From: JAXLYX01 sp046351215
Lineage (GTDB): Bacteria > Myxococcota_A > Polyangia > Polyangiales > Houyiibacteriaceae
NCBI GenBank assembly: GCA_046351215.1
Contig: JAXLYX010000010.1
Location: 62,001 to 126,000, forward strand
Reading direction: 5' to 3'
Length of the DNA: 64,000 nt
The notes under the pieces were generated by a model. The model ran no database searches, was not told where the DNA came from, and saw only the letters and a list, made by a program, of their open reading frames with translations. Shown one piece after another: positions 1 to 7,745 of this stretch. Made by a program: the position numbers and the translations under genes. Positions within the stretch are counted from its first letter, which is position 1; each line of letters starts with the position of its first letter.

Positions 1-167
1 CCGGAGGTCACCTCGATGCGCATCGGATCGGGCGTGAAGCCCGGCGTCACGTCGCGCGCCCCGTAGTTCGGGCGCGCCGAGACGTCGAGGCGCTGCTGCG
101 CCTCGGCCGTCGGAAGGACGCCAAGGGTGGCAGCGAGCGCGCCCAGCAAGAGAACGAGACGTCGCAT
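1..167 (-). CDS. secreted protein of unknown function, N-terminal part only
   Basis: The first 55 codons of a gene that leaves the window on the left. The start ATG at 167 is preceded by GGAGG eight bases upstream. Residues 1 to about 23 form a typical Sec signal peptide (Arg-Arg, hydrophobic core, then AEA before Gln-Gln), so the mature protein should be exported. The remaining 30 residues match no family I recognise. It lies 98 bases downstream of the octaheme lipoprotein gene and points the same way, so it could be the last gene of that leftward operon, but a role in electron transfer cannot be read from this fragment. Confidence 0.6.
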   Translation of the reverse strand, partial: MRRLVLLLGALAATLGVLPTAEAQQRLDVSARPNYGARDVTPGFTPDPMRIEVTS

Positions 168-265
168 GATCGAATCCTCCATGTGGCGCGCCGCCCTCGT
201 GGGTGCGTCGCGCCCTCCTTGGACGGAGGAGACCATGGGTCATTCACGCCGGGACATGATCTGGA

Positions 266-958
266 TCAACCGTGCGGATGGCAGCGGAGGCAGAAGTTCG
301 GCTGCGCCGGATCGAAGACGTACCCGCGGACCTCGTTGTGCTGGTCGTTGACTCGGGCCGGGTTGTGGGTGTGGCAGCCGATGCAGTTCGTGTTCGCGCC
401 GCCCGCGCTCGGGCCGCGACTCGGGTCGTGGCAGCTGGTGCAGGCGATGCCCGAATGGTGGCCGCTCCGGATCGGGAACGAACGCTCGGGATGCACGCCC
501 TCGAGCGCGGGCTTCCAAGCGGCCGTCGAGTGGCAGTCGCCGCAGGACGTGGGGAACGTCTGGTGGTTGGGGTACGGGCTCGCGTCGTAGTCGGCCCGAT
601 GGCAGCCGACGCATTCCCTCGGCGTCCCGGCCCAGACGGGCGGCGATCCCTTGTGGCAGTCGGCGCAGGTCGGACCGCCTTGATCGACGGGGACCGCGTG
701 GGCGCCGGTCAGCGGCCAGAAGCCGTCGTGATCGAAGTTGGCCGGCTTCCATGCCATCTCGTTGTGGCAGATGCCGCAGGTCGTCGGGAAGACGTCCACG
801 TGCACCGGATTCGTCGCGGGATCGTTGTACCGGTCGATGTGACAGAGAGCGCAATCGTTCTGCTTCACCTGCGTCCGGTCGTGCGCGTTGTTCGTGATGC
901 AGCCGCCGAAGGCCGCGATCGCCAGCACGAAGAGGAAGCGTAGGGAGGAAGCGCGCAT
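266..958 (-). CDS. octaheme c-type cytochrome lipoprotein
   Basis: A 230-residue exported cytochrome. Residues 1-20 are a lipoprotein signal peptide ending in a lipobox (AFGGC, Cys20), so the protein should be membrane anchored. Eight CXXCH heme-binding motifs follow (CALCH, CGICH, CADCH, CVGCH, CGDCH, CTSCH, CIGCH, CLRCH), spaced through the whole mature chain, and many extra histidines could serve as distal ligands. One segment, FDH then PLTGAH then CADCH, repeats the module found in the 23-heme and 10-heme proteins across the divergent promoter. It starts 35 bases after the FAD/iron-sulfur oxidoreductase stop and is probably cotranscribed with it. Inferred role: electron relay in a membrane-spanning chain. 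Confidence 0.88.
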   Translation of the reverse strand: MRASSLRFLFVLAIAAFGGCITNNAHDRTQVKQNDCALCHIDRYNDPATNPVHVDVFPTTCGICHNEMAWKPANFDHDGFWPLTGAHAVPVDQGGPTCADCHKGSPPVWAGTPRECVGCHRADYDASPYPNHQTFPTSCGDCHSTAAWKPALEGVHPERSFPIRSGHHSGIACTSCHDPSRGPSAGGANTNCIGCHTHNPARVNDQHNEVRGYVFDPAQPNFCLRCHPHG

Positions 959-993
959 CGAAGGAGTGGTCGCCGCGGGCGGGGCTCGAACCT

Positions 994-2310
994 TCAGGCC
1001 TCGCCGTGCTTCACGATGACATCGACGCCGAACGACGCCAAGATCTGGCCGGGGCGGATGCCGCCGATTTGTACGACGAGGTCGTCGTTCCGTAGCGTCA
1101 CCTCCTGCTCGCCGTGCCGTAGCGTCACGGAGTCCTCGGCGATCGCGAGCACCTCGCTCGGCAAGAGCCCCTTCACACGGCCGTCGGCGATCGCGCGATC
1201 GATCGCCGCGCGGTTGTCGGCTCGGCACCGATCGAAGCTTCCGCGACGGTAGCTGATGGTCACGGATGCGCAGTCGCCGTTCTCCGCGAGCGAGAGCGCG
1301 CTCTCGACCGCGCTGTTGCCACCGCCGACGACGAGGACGTGCTTGCCGCGGAACACCTCGGGCTCGAGGAGGCGATAGTGGACCTTGCCGAGCTCCTCGC
1401 CCGGGACGCCGAGCTTCTGCGGAGCGCCTCGACGACCGAGCGCGAGGAGCACGTTGGCCGCGGGGAAGCTCTGCCCGGAGGCCGTGCGCACCCGGTAGCT
1501 CGCCTCGTCCGGCCCCGGATCGATCGCCTCGACGAGGACGCCCGTCTCCACCTCGAGCTTCGTCTCCTCGCGGATCCGATCCCAGAGCTCGACGAGCTCC
1601 TCCTTGCGCATCGTGCGCTTCTTGACCTGCCCGTAGATCGGGATCCCCAGGGAGCCGGTCATCACCACCTTGGCGCGCGGATAGTGGCGGATCGTGCCTC
1701 CGTAGGCCTCGCGGTCGACGAGCTTCACGCGCAACCCGGCCTCCATCAACGCGAGGGTCGCCGAGATGCCGGAGGGGCCGGCGCCGACGACGACCGCGTC
1801 GAGGACCTCGCCCGCGCCCCGGCGGCTCCCGGCCACGACGCCCTCGGCCGCGAGTCGGCCCTGCTTGATCGCGTTGGCGATGAGACCCATCCCCGAGAGC
1901 TCGCCGATCACGTAGATGCCCGGGCGCGTCGTCTGGTAGCTCGGATCGACCTTCGGGAGCTCGACCCCTCGCTTCGCGTTCCCGAAGACGAGCTCGATCG
2001 CCTGCACCGGGCAGGCCTCGGCACATGCGCCGTGCCCCACGCACGCGAGGGGGTTCGCCACGCGTGCGCGCCCGGCGACGACGGTGAGGATGTCCTTCTC
2101 CGGGCATGCGAGGACGCAGGAGCCCGAGCCGATGCAGGAATCCGGATCGATCTTCGGATGCAGTCCCTCGGGAGGGAGCTCGAGCAGCTCGCCCGCGCCC
2201 TCGATCCGCGCCGCGGCGCGCGCTTCGTGATGCGCGTTCCTCCGCTCCCAGAGCAGGTAGAGGACGAGGCTCGTGCCGAGGAAGAGGAGGATCGACAAGC
2301 TGAGCGGCAT
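994..2310 (-). CDS. membrane-anchored ferredoxin-FAD/NAD(P) oxidoreductase
   Basis: About 438 residues. Residues 3-20 are a hydrophobic anchor. Residues 55-101 form a two-cluster ferredoxin domain. The rest is a thioredoxin-reductase-like flavoprotein with a first dinucleotide motif GAGPSG and a second motif GGGNSAVE, as in the YpdA-like NAD(P)/FAD family. No CXXC redox-active pair is seen, so it is not a thioredoxin reductase. In both iron-sulfur motifs the second Cys is replaced (CIGSGSC with Ser62, CVGHGAC with His93), leaving six cysteines. It heads a leftward unit with the octaheme lipoprotein and is divergent from the cytochrome b operon. Inferred role: NAD(P)H or quinone-linked electron exchange with the multiheme proteins. 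Start chosen at 2310 because the hydrophobic anchor begins there; a start at 2364 is also possible. Confidence 0.8.
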   Translation of the reverse strand: MPLSLSILLFLGTSLVLYLLWERRNAHHEARAAARIEGAGELLELPPEGLHPKIDPDSCIGSGSCVLACPEKDILTVVAGRARVANPLACVGHGACAEACPVQAIELVFGNAKRGVELPKVDPSYQTTRPGIYVIGELSGMGLIANAIKQGRLAAEGVVAGSRRGAGEVLDAVVVGAGPSGISATLALMEAGLRVKLVDREAYGGTIRHYPRAKVVMTGSLGIPIYGQVKKRTMRKEELVELWDRIREETKLEVETGVLVEAIDPGPDEASYRVRTASGQSFPAANVLLALGRRGAPQKLGVPGEELGKVHYRLLEPEVFRGKHVLVVGGGNSAVESALSLAENGDCASVTISYRRGSFDRCRADNRAAIDRAIADGRVKGLLPSEVLAIAEDSVTLRHGEQEVTLRNDDLVVQIGGIRPGQILASFGVDVIVKHGEA

Positions 2311-2450
2311 CGCTCCGAGATGCGTGTCGAAGGCGCTCCACGCAAGGGATCGCTTGTCGCACATCACGCAACGTAAACCACCCCTCGGGGCGATTCGCGC
2401 ACCGCATCGGCGTTTGACAGTCCGCGCTCGGTGCGGATGATGCGAAGGCT
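2311..2450. promoter_or_regulatory. divergent promoter region of the multiheme cytochrome locus
   Basis: The 140 bases separate the leftward oxidoreductase/octaheme unit from the rightward cytochrome b operon. On the plus strand TTGACA (2414-2419) is followed after 16 bases by GATGAT (2436-2441), a fair sigma-70-type pair. It would place the transcript start at about 2448, only a few bases from the GTG start of cytochrome b, so that message may be almost leaderless. No operator could be recognised. If the leftward start is 2364, the region is shorter. Confidence 0.4.
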
Positions 2451-3335
2451 GTGATCGCTTCGCCTCCGGACGACGAGAGGGGCACATCGTCCCTCGGCCC
2501 TTGGATCGTGACCCTCGGCCTCGTGCTGCTCGCGGTGGCGCTCGCGTGGCGGGGCTCGACCTTCTACCGACTCGACGTCGCGACGCGCGTCGAGCACCCG
2601 GACTACCGGACGCTCTCGCCGAGCGGCTTCGTCGGCCACGGCTACGGCATCGCCGGCACGGCCCTGATGCTGACGAACCTCCTCTACCTCGTGAGGAGAC
2701 GGTTCCCGAGCCTTCCGGTCGGCTCGATGCGCCTCTGGCTGCACATCCACGTCTTCACGGGGCTCGCCGGCGCCCAGCTCGTGCTCTTCCACTCGGCGTT
2801 CCAGCTCCGCACGCCCCTCGCGTCCGGCACGGGCCTCGCCGTCGCCCTCGTCGTGCTCACCGGCGTGATCGGTCGCTACCTCGTCACGCTCACGCCGAAG
2901 GCGGATGCCGAGCTCATCAAGGACGCGCTCGCGACGCTCGAGCGAATCGTGCCCGGTCTGCGGCGGGCGCTGCGCGAGGCGCTCGAGGCGCACGAGATCA
3001 GCGAGCCGAGCCAGAGCCTCTTCCTCCCGGTCGCGATCGCCCGCGTCCCCGGCTGGCTGCGCGAGGGCCGCGAGCGCAAGCAGCTCGTGCTCGGCATCGT
3101 CGCCGAGCGCGCGGGCGGGGCGAGCGTCGCGGAGGCGGATCGGGAGACGTTCGATCGCACCACCGCCGCGCTCGCGGACGAGGCCGCTCGCGAGGCGCAC
3201 GCCGTCGCCGCCCGCACGGTGCTCTCCTCGTGGAGGGGCCTCCACCGTTTCTTCGCGTTCCTGCTCGTGGTCTCCGTGGTCGTGCACGTCGGAGTGGCCT
3301 GGCATTACGGGTACCGATGGATCTGGTCCGACTGA
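2451..3335 (+). CDS. membrane cytochrome b-type protein of the multiheme operon
   Basis: 294 residues with GTG start. Four hydrophobic segments are visible (about 17-35, 60-80, 90-150, 265-285). Histidines sit where membrane heme b ligands are expected: GHGYG after the first helix, HIHVF and FHSAF in the middle, and HRFFAF, VHVG and WHYGY in the last helix. A soluble helical stretch of roughly 120 residues lies between helices three and four. This pattern suggests a quinol-interacting diheme cytochrome b that passes electrons to periplasmic hemes, comparable in role to the cytochrome b parts of Geobacter Cbc complexes; that comparison is inference. The stop overlaps the start of the 23-heme gene by 19 bases, so the two are translationally coupled. 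Confidence 0.75.
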   Translation: MIASPPDDERGTSSLGPWIVTLGLVLLAVALAWRGSTFYRLDVATRVEHPDYRTLSPSGFVGHGYGIAGTALMLTNLLYLVRRRFPSLPVGSMRLWLHIHVFTGLAGAQLVLFHSAFQLRTPLASGTGLAVALVVLTGVIGRYLVTLTPKADAELIKDALATLERIVPGLRRALREALEAHEISEPSQSLFLPVAIARVPGWLREGRERKQLVLGIVAERAGGASVAEADRETFDRTTAALADEAAREAHAVAARTVLSSWRGLHRFFAFLLVVSVVVHVGVAWHYGYRWIWSD

Positions 3336-5182
3336 CATCGCAGCGGAGGGCGCTCGCCCTCGTCGTCGCGGCGCACGTCGTCGCGGGGCTCCTCGGCGCG
3401 CTCGTCCCCCCGGAACGGAAGGCCGAAGCCCAGCTCCTCTCGCCCGGCCCCCTCTCGCGCGACCACGCGGATCTCGAGGGCGACGACAAGTGCAACCGAT
3501 GCCATTCGGAGGGACGCCGGGTGAGCACCCCGGCCTGCCTCCGCTGTCACTCGCAGCTCGCCGGGCGGATCCGTGCACGCCAGGGCCTGCACGGCCGCGA
3601 GTACCAGGGCCGCGACTGCGGCGGATGCCACGTCGAGCACGTCGGTCGGAACGCGGCGCAGATCCGCTGGCCGGGCGGCGACAAGAACCGCTTCGATCAC
3701 CGGCTCTCGGGCTGGCCGCTCGAGGGCGGTCACGCGGACGTGCGCTGCGATCAATGCCATCGCGGGCGGTCCTTCCTCGGCCTGCGCACGGCGTGCAACG
3801 CCTGTCACGAGGATCCGCATCAGGGCCGCTTCGGCACGACGTGCACGCAATGCCACACCGTGCGCACGTGGAACCAGCCCACGATGACCGGCTTCGACCA
3901 CGCGCGGACGCGCTATCCGCTCGTCGGAGCCCACGCGCGCGTGCAGTGCGCCCGGTGCCACACCGGCAGCCCTCCGCGCTACCGGGGGCTCGAGTTCGCT
4001 TCGTGCAGCAACTGCCACCAGGACCCCCACCAGGGACGCTTCGAGCAGCCGTGCGCGAACTGCCACGTCGAGACGAGCTTCACCGACCTCGACGCGGTGA
4101 AGCGGCACCACCCGGGGCTCAGTCTCGCGAACGGACACGCGAGGACGCGCTGCAACGCCTGCCACGACCGCGGGCTCGACCGCGATCCCTCGCGTGGCAC
4201 CCGCTGCGTGTCCTGCCACCGCGAGGTGCACGACGCCCCGTTCGGGAACGACTGCGCCGACTGCCATCGGTCGATCCAATGGACCGGCCTCTCGCGGTCC
4301 GTCGGCCTCGGGGCGCACGGGAGGACGCCCTTTCCCCTCCACGGGAAGCACGAAGACGTCGCCTGCGGCTCGTGCCATCCGACCTCCCAGCCCGCCCAGC
4401 AGCGGTACCGCGAGCTGACGTTCGACACGTGCCGGGCCTGTCACCGCGACGATCCCCATCGAGGCGAGTTCGCGCGCTACGAGCAGGGCGAGTGCGGCGG
4501 CTGCCACGTCGACACGGGCTTCGCCCCGACCACGTTCGATCTCGCGCGGCACGCCCGCACCGACTTCCCGCTCGAGGGCCGCCACGAGGCCGTCGCCTGC
4601 GGACAATGCCACGAGGCGCCTCGACCGCGCCTCGACTGGCACCTCGACCGCAGCACGTGCGCGGACTGCCACGCGAATCCCCACGGCGACCAGTTCGCCC
4701 GCGAGATGCGAGACGACGGCTGCGCCCACTGCCACTCGACGAGCGGCTGGGACCGACCTCGGATCGATCACACGGCCTGGCCTCTCACGGGCGCCCACGC
4801 GCGCGCCGCCTGCGACGCCTGCCACCACCCGAGCGCCGAGGATCGGCAGACCGGCCGCGGGGCGAGCTACCGAGGGGTCCCGCGTGAGTGCGAGAGCTGC
4901 CACGCCGACGTTCACGCGGGACAGTTCCGCCGGACGGAGCCCCGCAAGGCCTGCGACGACTGTCACTCGACGGAGTCCTTCCCCCTCCCCGGCTTCGAGC
5001 ACGAGCGGCGAACGGGCTTCGCCCTCGACGGGCGACACGCGGACGTCGCCTGCGGCGGCTGCCATGCGAGCCGAGCGCTCCGCGACAGGACCCAGGTGGT
5101 GGCGTACCGGCTCGGGTACCGACGCTGCCGGGACTGCCACGCGAACCCGCACGTCGAGCGGCCGACGGGAGGAACGCCATGA
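3317..5182 (+). CDS. 23-heme c-type cytochrome
   Basis: 621 residues. Residues 1-38 form a signal peptide or signal anchor ending in AEA before Gln. I count 23 CXXCH motifs and no other recognisable domain. The chain is built from repeats: a CXXCH followed by a PHxGxF segment, a second CXXCH, then a segment of the type FDHxRTxFPLxGxHAxVxC leading into the next CXXCH. At least six such units are seen, so the protein grew by internal duplication. The many non-CXXCH histidines could ligate hemes axially. Its size suggests a long periplasmic electron wire. Start chosen at 3317, inside the end of the cytochrome b gene, because the signal peptide begins there. The stop overlaps the next start in ATGA. 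Confidence 0.88.
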   Translation: MDLVRLTSQRRALALVVAAHVVAGLLGALVPPERKAEAQLLSPGPLSRDHADLEGDDKCNRCHSEGRRVSTPACLRCHSQLAGRIRARQGLHGREYQGRDCGGCHVEHVGRNAAQIRWPGGDKNRFDHRLSGWPLEGGHADVRCDQCHRGRSFLGLRTACNACHEDPHQGRFGTTCTQCHTVRTWNQPTMTGFDHARTRYPLVGAHARVQCARCHTGSPPRYRGLEFASCSNCHQDPHQGRFEQPCANCHVETSFTDLDAVKRHHPGLSLANGHARTRCNACHDRGLDRDPSRGTRCVSCHREVHDAPFGNDCADCHRSIQWTGLSRSVGLGAHGRTPFPLHGKHEDVACGSCHPTSQPAQQRYRELTFDTCRACHRDDPHRGEFARYEQGECGGCHVDTGFAPTTFDLARHARTDFPLEGRHEAVACGQCHEAPRPRLDWHLDRSTCADCHANPHGDQFAREMRDDGCAHCHSTSGWDRPRIDHTAWPLTGAHARAACDACHHPSAEDRQTGRGASYRGVPRECESCHADVHAGQFRRTEPRKACDDCHSTESFPLPGFEHERRTGFALDGRHADVACGGCHASRALRDRTQVVAYRLGYRRCRDCHANPHVERPTGGTP

Positions 5183-6066
5183 GACGTCCGCTCGCCGCGC
5201 CCTGGGTCGGCCTCGCCTTCGCTCTCCTCGGCTGCGCGCCGCGGACCGAGCCCACGAGCGGTGGCGGGACGCGCCATCATTCCTCGATCGCCGAGAACGT
5301 CGACTGCGAGAACTGCCACACCACCGAGGGCTGGGCGCTCGCCGGCGCGGGGCGTGCGCGCGGCACCGGCTTCGATCACGCGCGGACGGGCTTCCCGCTC
5401 ACCGGACGGCACACCGAGGCAGGATGCACCGACTGCCACGCGGGCAATCGGGTCACGAGCCGCGAGTGCAGCGCCTGCCACGAGGACACGATCCATCAGG
5501 GACGCCTCGGCACGGCGTGCGACGGCTGTCATTCCTCGCGCGACTTCCGCGACGTGCGCGCGGTCGAGCTCCACCGCAGCACGCAGCTCCCGCTCACGGG
5601 GATGCACGTGCTCGCCGACTGCACGGAGTGCCATCGACGGACCACGACGCTGACCTGGAGCAACGTGCCGGCCGACTGCTGGGCCTGCCACGAGAACGAC
5701 TATCGGAGCCCGGACACGCACCCGCCGCACGGCGGCACGGCGAGCGCGCCCCCGTTCTCCCGCGAGTGCACGCTCTGCCACACGGCGATGGGTTGGTCGC
5801 CGGCGATCGTCGACTCGTCGGTCCTCGCCCTCGTGACCGGCCTCTCCGCGCCCGCGGATCACGACCTCGCGTTCCCGATCTCCTCGGGCAAGCACGCGGG
5901 CCTCGCGTGCGAGAGCTGCCACGTGGCGCGCAACTCGCCCCGCACGTTCCGGTGCACGGACTGCCATGCGCACTCGCTGGGCGCGCTGGCGGCGCAGCAC
6001 CACGGCATCCCCTTGCTCGACGGCCCGGGCTGCCTCTCCTGCCATCCGGGAGGGAGCCGCCGATGA
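5179..6066 (+). CDS. decaheme c-type cytochrome lipoprotein
   Basis: 295 residues. Residues 1-19 are a lipoprotein signal peptide with lipobox ALLGC (Cys19). Ten CXXCH motifs follow: CENCH, CTDCH, CSACH, CDGCH, CTECH, CWACH, CTLCH, CESCH, CTDCH, CLSCH. Two FDH or LH to PLTG(R/M)H segments are the same module as in the 23-heme protein, so the two share ancestry. Ten hemes with a lipid anchor and an outer-membrane barrel encoded immediately downstream is the composition of porin-cytochrome conduits (MtrA/MtrC, OmaB/OmcB), though I see no sequence similarity to those proteins beyond the heme motifs. It overlaps both neighbours by four bases (ATGA), so it belongs to a strict operon. Confidence 0.87.
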   Translation: MRRPLAAPWVGLAFALLGCAPRTEPTSGGGTRHHSSIAENVDCENCHTTEGWALAGAGRARGTGFDHARTGFPLTGRHTEAGCTDCHAGNRVTSRECSACHEDTIHQGRLGTACDGCHSSRDFRDVRAVELHRSTQLPLTGMHVLADCTECHRRTTTLTWSNVPADCWACHENDYRSPDTHPPHGGTASAPPFSRECTLCHTAMGWSPAIVDSSVLALVTGLSAPADHDLAFPISSGKHAGLACESCHVARNSPRTFRCTDCHAHSLGALAAQHHGIPLLDGPGCLSCHPGGSRR

Positions 6067-7739
6067 GACGTCTCGCCCTCGCCCTCTTCGTCCTGCTCCT
6101 CGGGCTGCACGCCCCCTCGGAGCACGCTCGCGCGCAGGGACGTCGCACGGTCGGCGTCGAGGTCGTCGATCTGGGGGGAGGACGCGCCTTCGTCCGACCG
6201 GGCGAGGACGAGGGGATCCGCGCGGGCACGACCGTCACGATCGGCGGACGCGAGTACGTCGTCACGGCGGCGACCCGGACCTCGGCCGTGCTCGAGGTCG
6301 GCGATCGGCGGATCGAGGTCGGCGACCGCGGGAGCGCGCGCGTCGAGACCCGCGCGGACGAGGCGTCGGCCCGCGCGTTGCCCGAGGTGGTCCCCCTCGC
6401 ACGCTACGACGGTCAATGGACCGAGGCTCCCCGTCCCGCGTCGGTTCAGACGCCGGACTACGTCCCGCTCGGCCGCACGAGCCGCGATCGCCGCGTGCGC
6501 ATGCTCTTCTCCTCGGCGACGACCGGCTACATCCCGCTCCAGAGCCAAGGGGATGCGCTCGTGCGCGAGTACGTCCGGGGCCGGGTGCACGCCGAGCCGG
6601 TGCGCAACGTCCCCTTCGCGATCGACGCCGACGCGACGGTGCAGATCTACGCGGCCCAGAACCTCTCGAGCCTGCCCGGGAGCGCGTCGCGTCCGCTCCT
6701 CCGGGTGCAGCAGCTGTCGATCAGCTACGGACGGGAACGCGAATTCTTCGCCGCCATGGGCCGCATGCAGGCGGCCGCGACGAACGTCGCGATGCTCGAC
6801 GGAGTGCGCCTGCGCGCGCCGGCCGTGAGGGGCGTGAGCCTCGGGGCGTACGGTGGCTTCTCGCCCGGCCTCTTCAACAATGCGCCGTCGGTCTCGAACG
6901 CCCGCTTCGGCATCGACGCCACCTATTCGGCGCCGGAGCATCCGCTCCGACCCGTCGCGGGCGTCGTGGCCGAGGGCTCGGTGTACGACGGGGCGATCGA
7001 CGAGCGTCGACTCCAGGGCTTCGCCTCGATCACGCCGGGACGAGGACGAGCCGGCGGGTACCTCGTCGTCGACTGGCACGACAAGAACAATCCGTGGAAC
7101 GCGAGCCGAGTCGAGGTCCAGGCCGCGGGCGTCGAGGGCTCGATCCGGGCGGGTCGCTGGCAAGGAGGCGCGCGCTTCGACTACCGACGGCCCGAGCGGA
7201 CCAACTGGCTCGCTTCGCAGCTCCCGACGTCCTGGCTCTGCGGCGGCCTCGGCACGGAAGCGAATCCCTGCCAGGTCCATCGGGACGGTCGTCTCTTCGC
7301 CAGCGGCGACACCAGCCTCCGCGTCGGCGAGAAGGCCGTGCTCGCGGCAGGCGGCTCCTACGTGCGGACGCCGGCCGCCCAGACGTCGATGGCGAGCGGC
7401 TTCGTCCAGCTCCGGCTCGCCCAGCTCGCGGACGTCGCCCGCCTGAGCCTCACGGCGCAGGCCTACGCGGGCTCGCTCCTCGTCCAATACGCCGTCGCCG
7501 CCGAGTTCGGGGCGCACCTTCTCGGCGAGAAGCTCGACCTCTCGGCCCACTACCGCCCCTCGATCATGCGCTACGCCGCGGACGTGAACGGGAGCTACGA
7601 TCATCTCTTCGGCGCCGCCGTCCGCTACGACCCGCGGCACGATCTCAGCACCTCGCTCGCGATCGACGCCTTCGTGGGCCACGATCTCGACGCGATGCTC
7701 GTGCAGCTGGTCGTGGCGTATCGTCCGGACGTGGAGTGA
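6063..7739 (+). CDS. outer-membrane beta-barrel protein of the cytochrome operon
   Basis: 558 residues. Residues 1-24 are a Sec signal peptide ending in ARA before Gln. Residues about 25-100 form a small soluble beta domain rich in Gly and Val. From about 140 onward the chain shows alternating hydrophobic and polar residues with aromatic belts typical of a porin-like barrel, ending in strands with FVGHDLDAMLVQLVVAY. There is no CXXCH; the only cysteine pair (WLC and NPC around residues 395-406) would sit in one loop. Last gene of the cytochrome b, 23-heme, 10-heme operon, so the likely role is a sheath that carries hemes through the outer membrane, or a porin for a substrate. It does not show the N-terminal CXXC of MtrB. 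Confidence 0.7.
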   Translation: MRRLALALFVLLLGLHAPSEHARAQGRRTVGVEVVDLGGGRAFVRPGEDEGIRAGTTVTIGGREYVVTAATRTSAVLEVGDRRIEVGDRGSARVETRADEASARALPEVVPLARYDGQWTEAPRPASVQTPDYVPLGRTSRDRRVRMLFSSATTGYIPLQSQGDALVREYVRGRVHAEPVRNVPFAIDADATVQIYAAQNLSSLPGSASRPLLRVQQLSISYGREREFFAAMGRMQAAATNVAMLDGVRLRAPAVRGVSLGAYGGFSPGLFNNAPSVSNARFGIDATYSAPEHPLRPVAGVVAEGSVYDGAIDERRLQGFASITPGRGRAGGYLVVDWHDKNNPWNASRVEVQAAGVEGSIRAGRWQGGARFDYRRPERTNWLASQLPTSWLCGGLGTEANPCQVHRDGRLFASGDTSLRVGEKAVLAAGGSYVRTPAAQTSMASGFVQLRLAQLADVARLSLTAQAYAGSLLVQYAVAAEFGAHLLGEKLDLSAHYRPSIMRYAADVNGSYDHLFGAAVRYDPRHDLSTSLAIDAFVGHDLDAMLVQLVVAYRPDVE

Positions 7740-7745
7740 GACCGC

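Noticed and set aside
3305..5152. Long open frame antisense to the 23-heme cytochrome (615 codons)
   Set aside because: It mirrors the CXXCH repeats of the real gene in reverse; in GC-rich DNA such frames stay open by codon bias. No signal or family was seen.
5859..7682. Long antisense frame over the barrel protein gene
   Set aside because: Low-complexity Arg/Ala-rich translation with no ribosome site; the sense frame has a signal peptide and barrel pattern.
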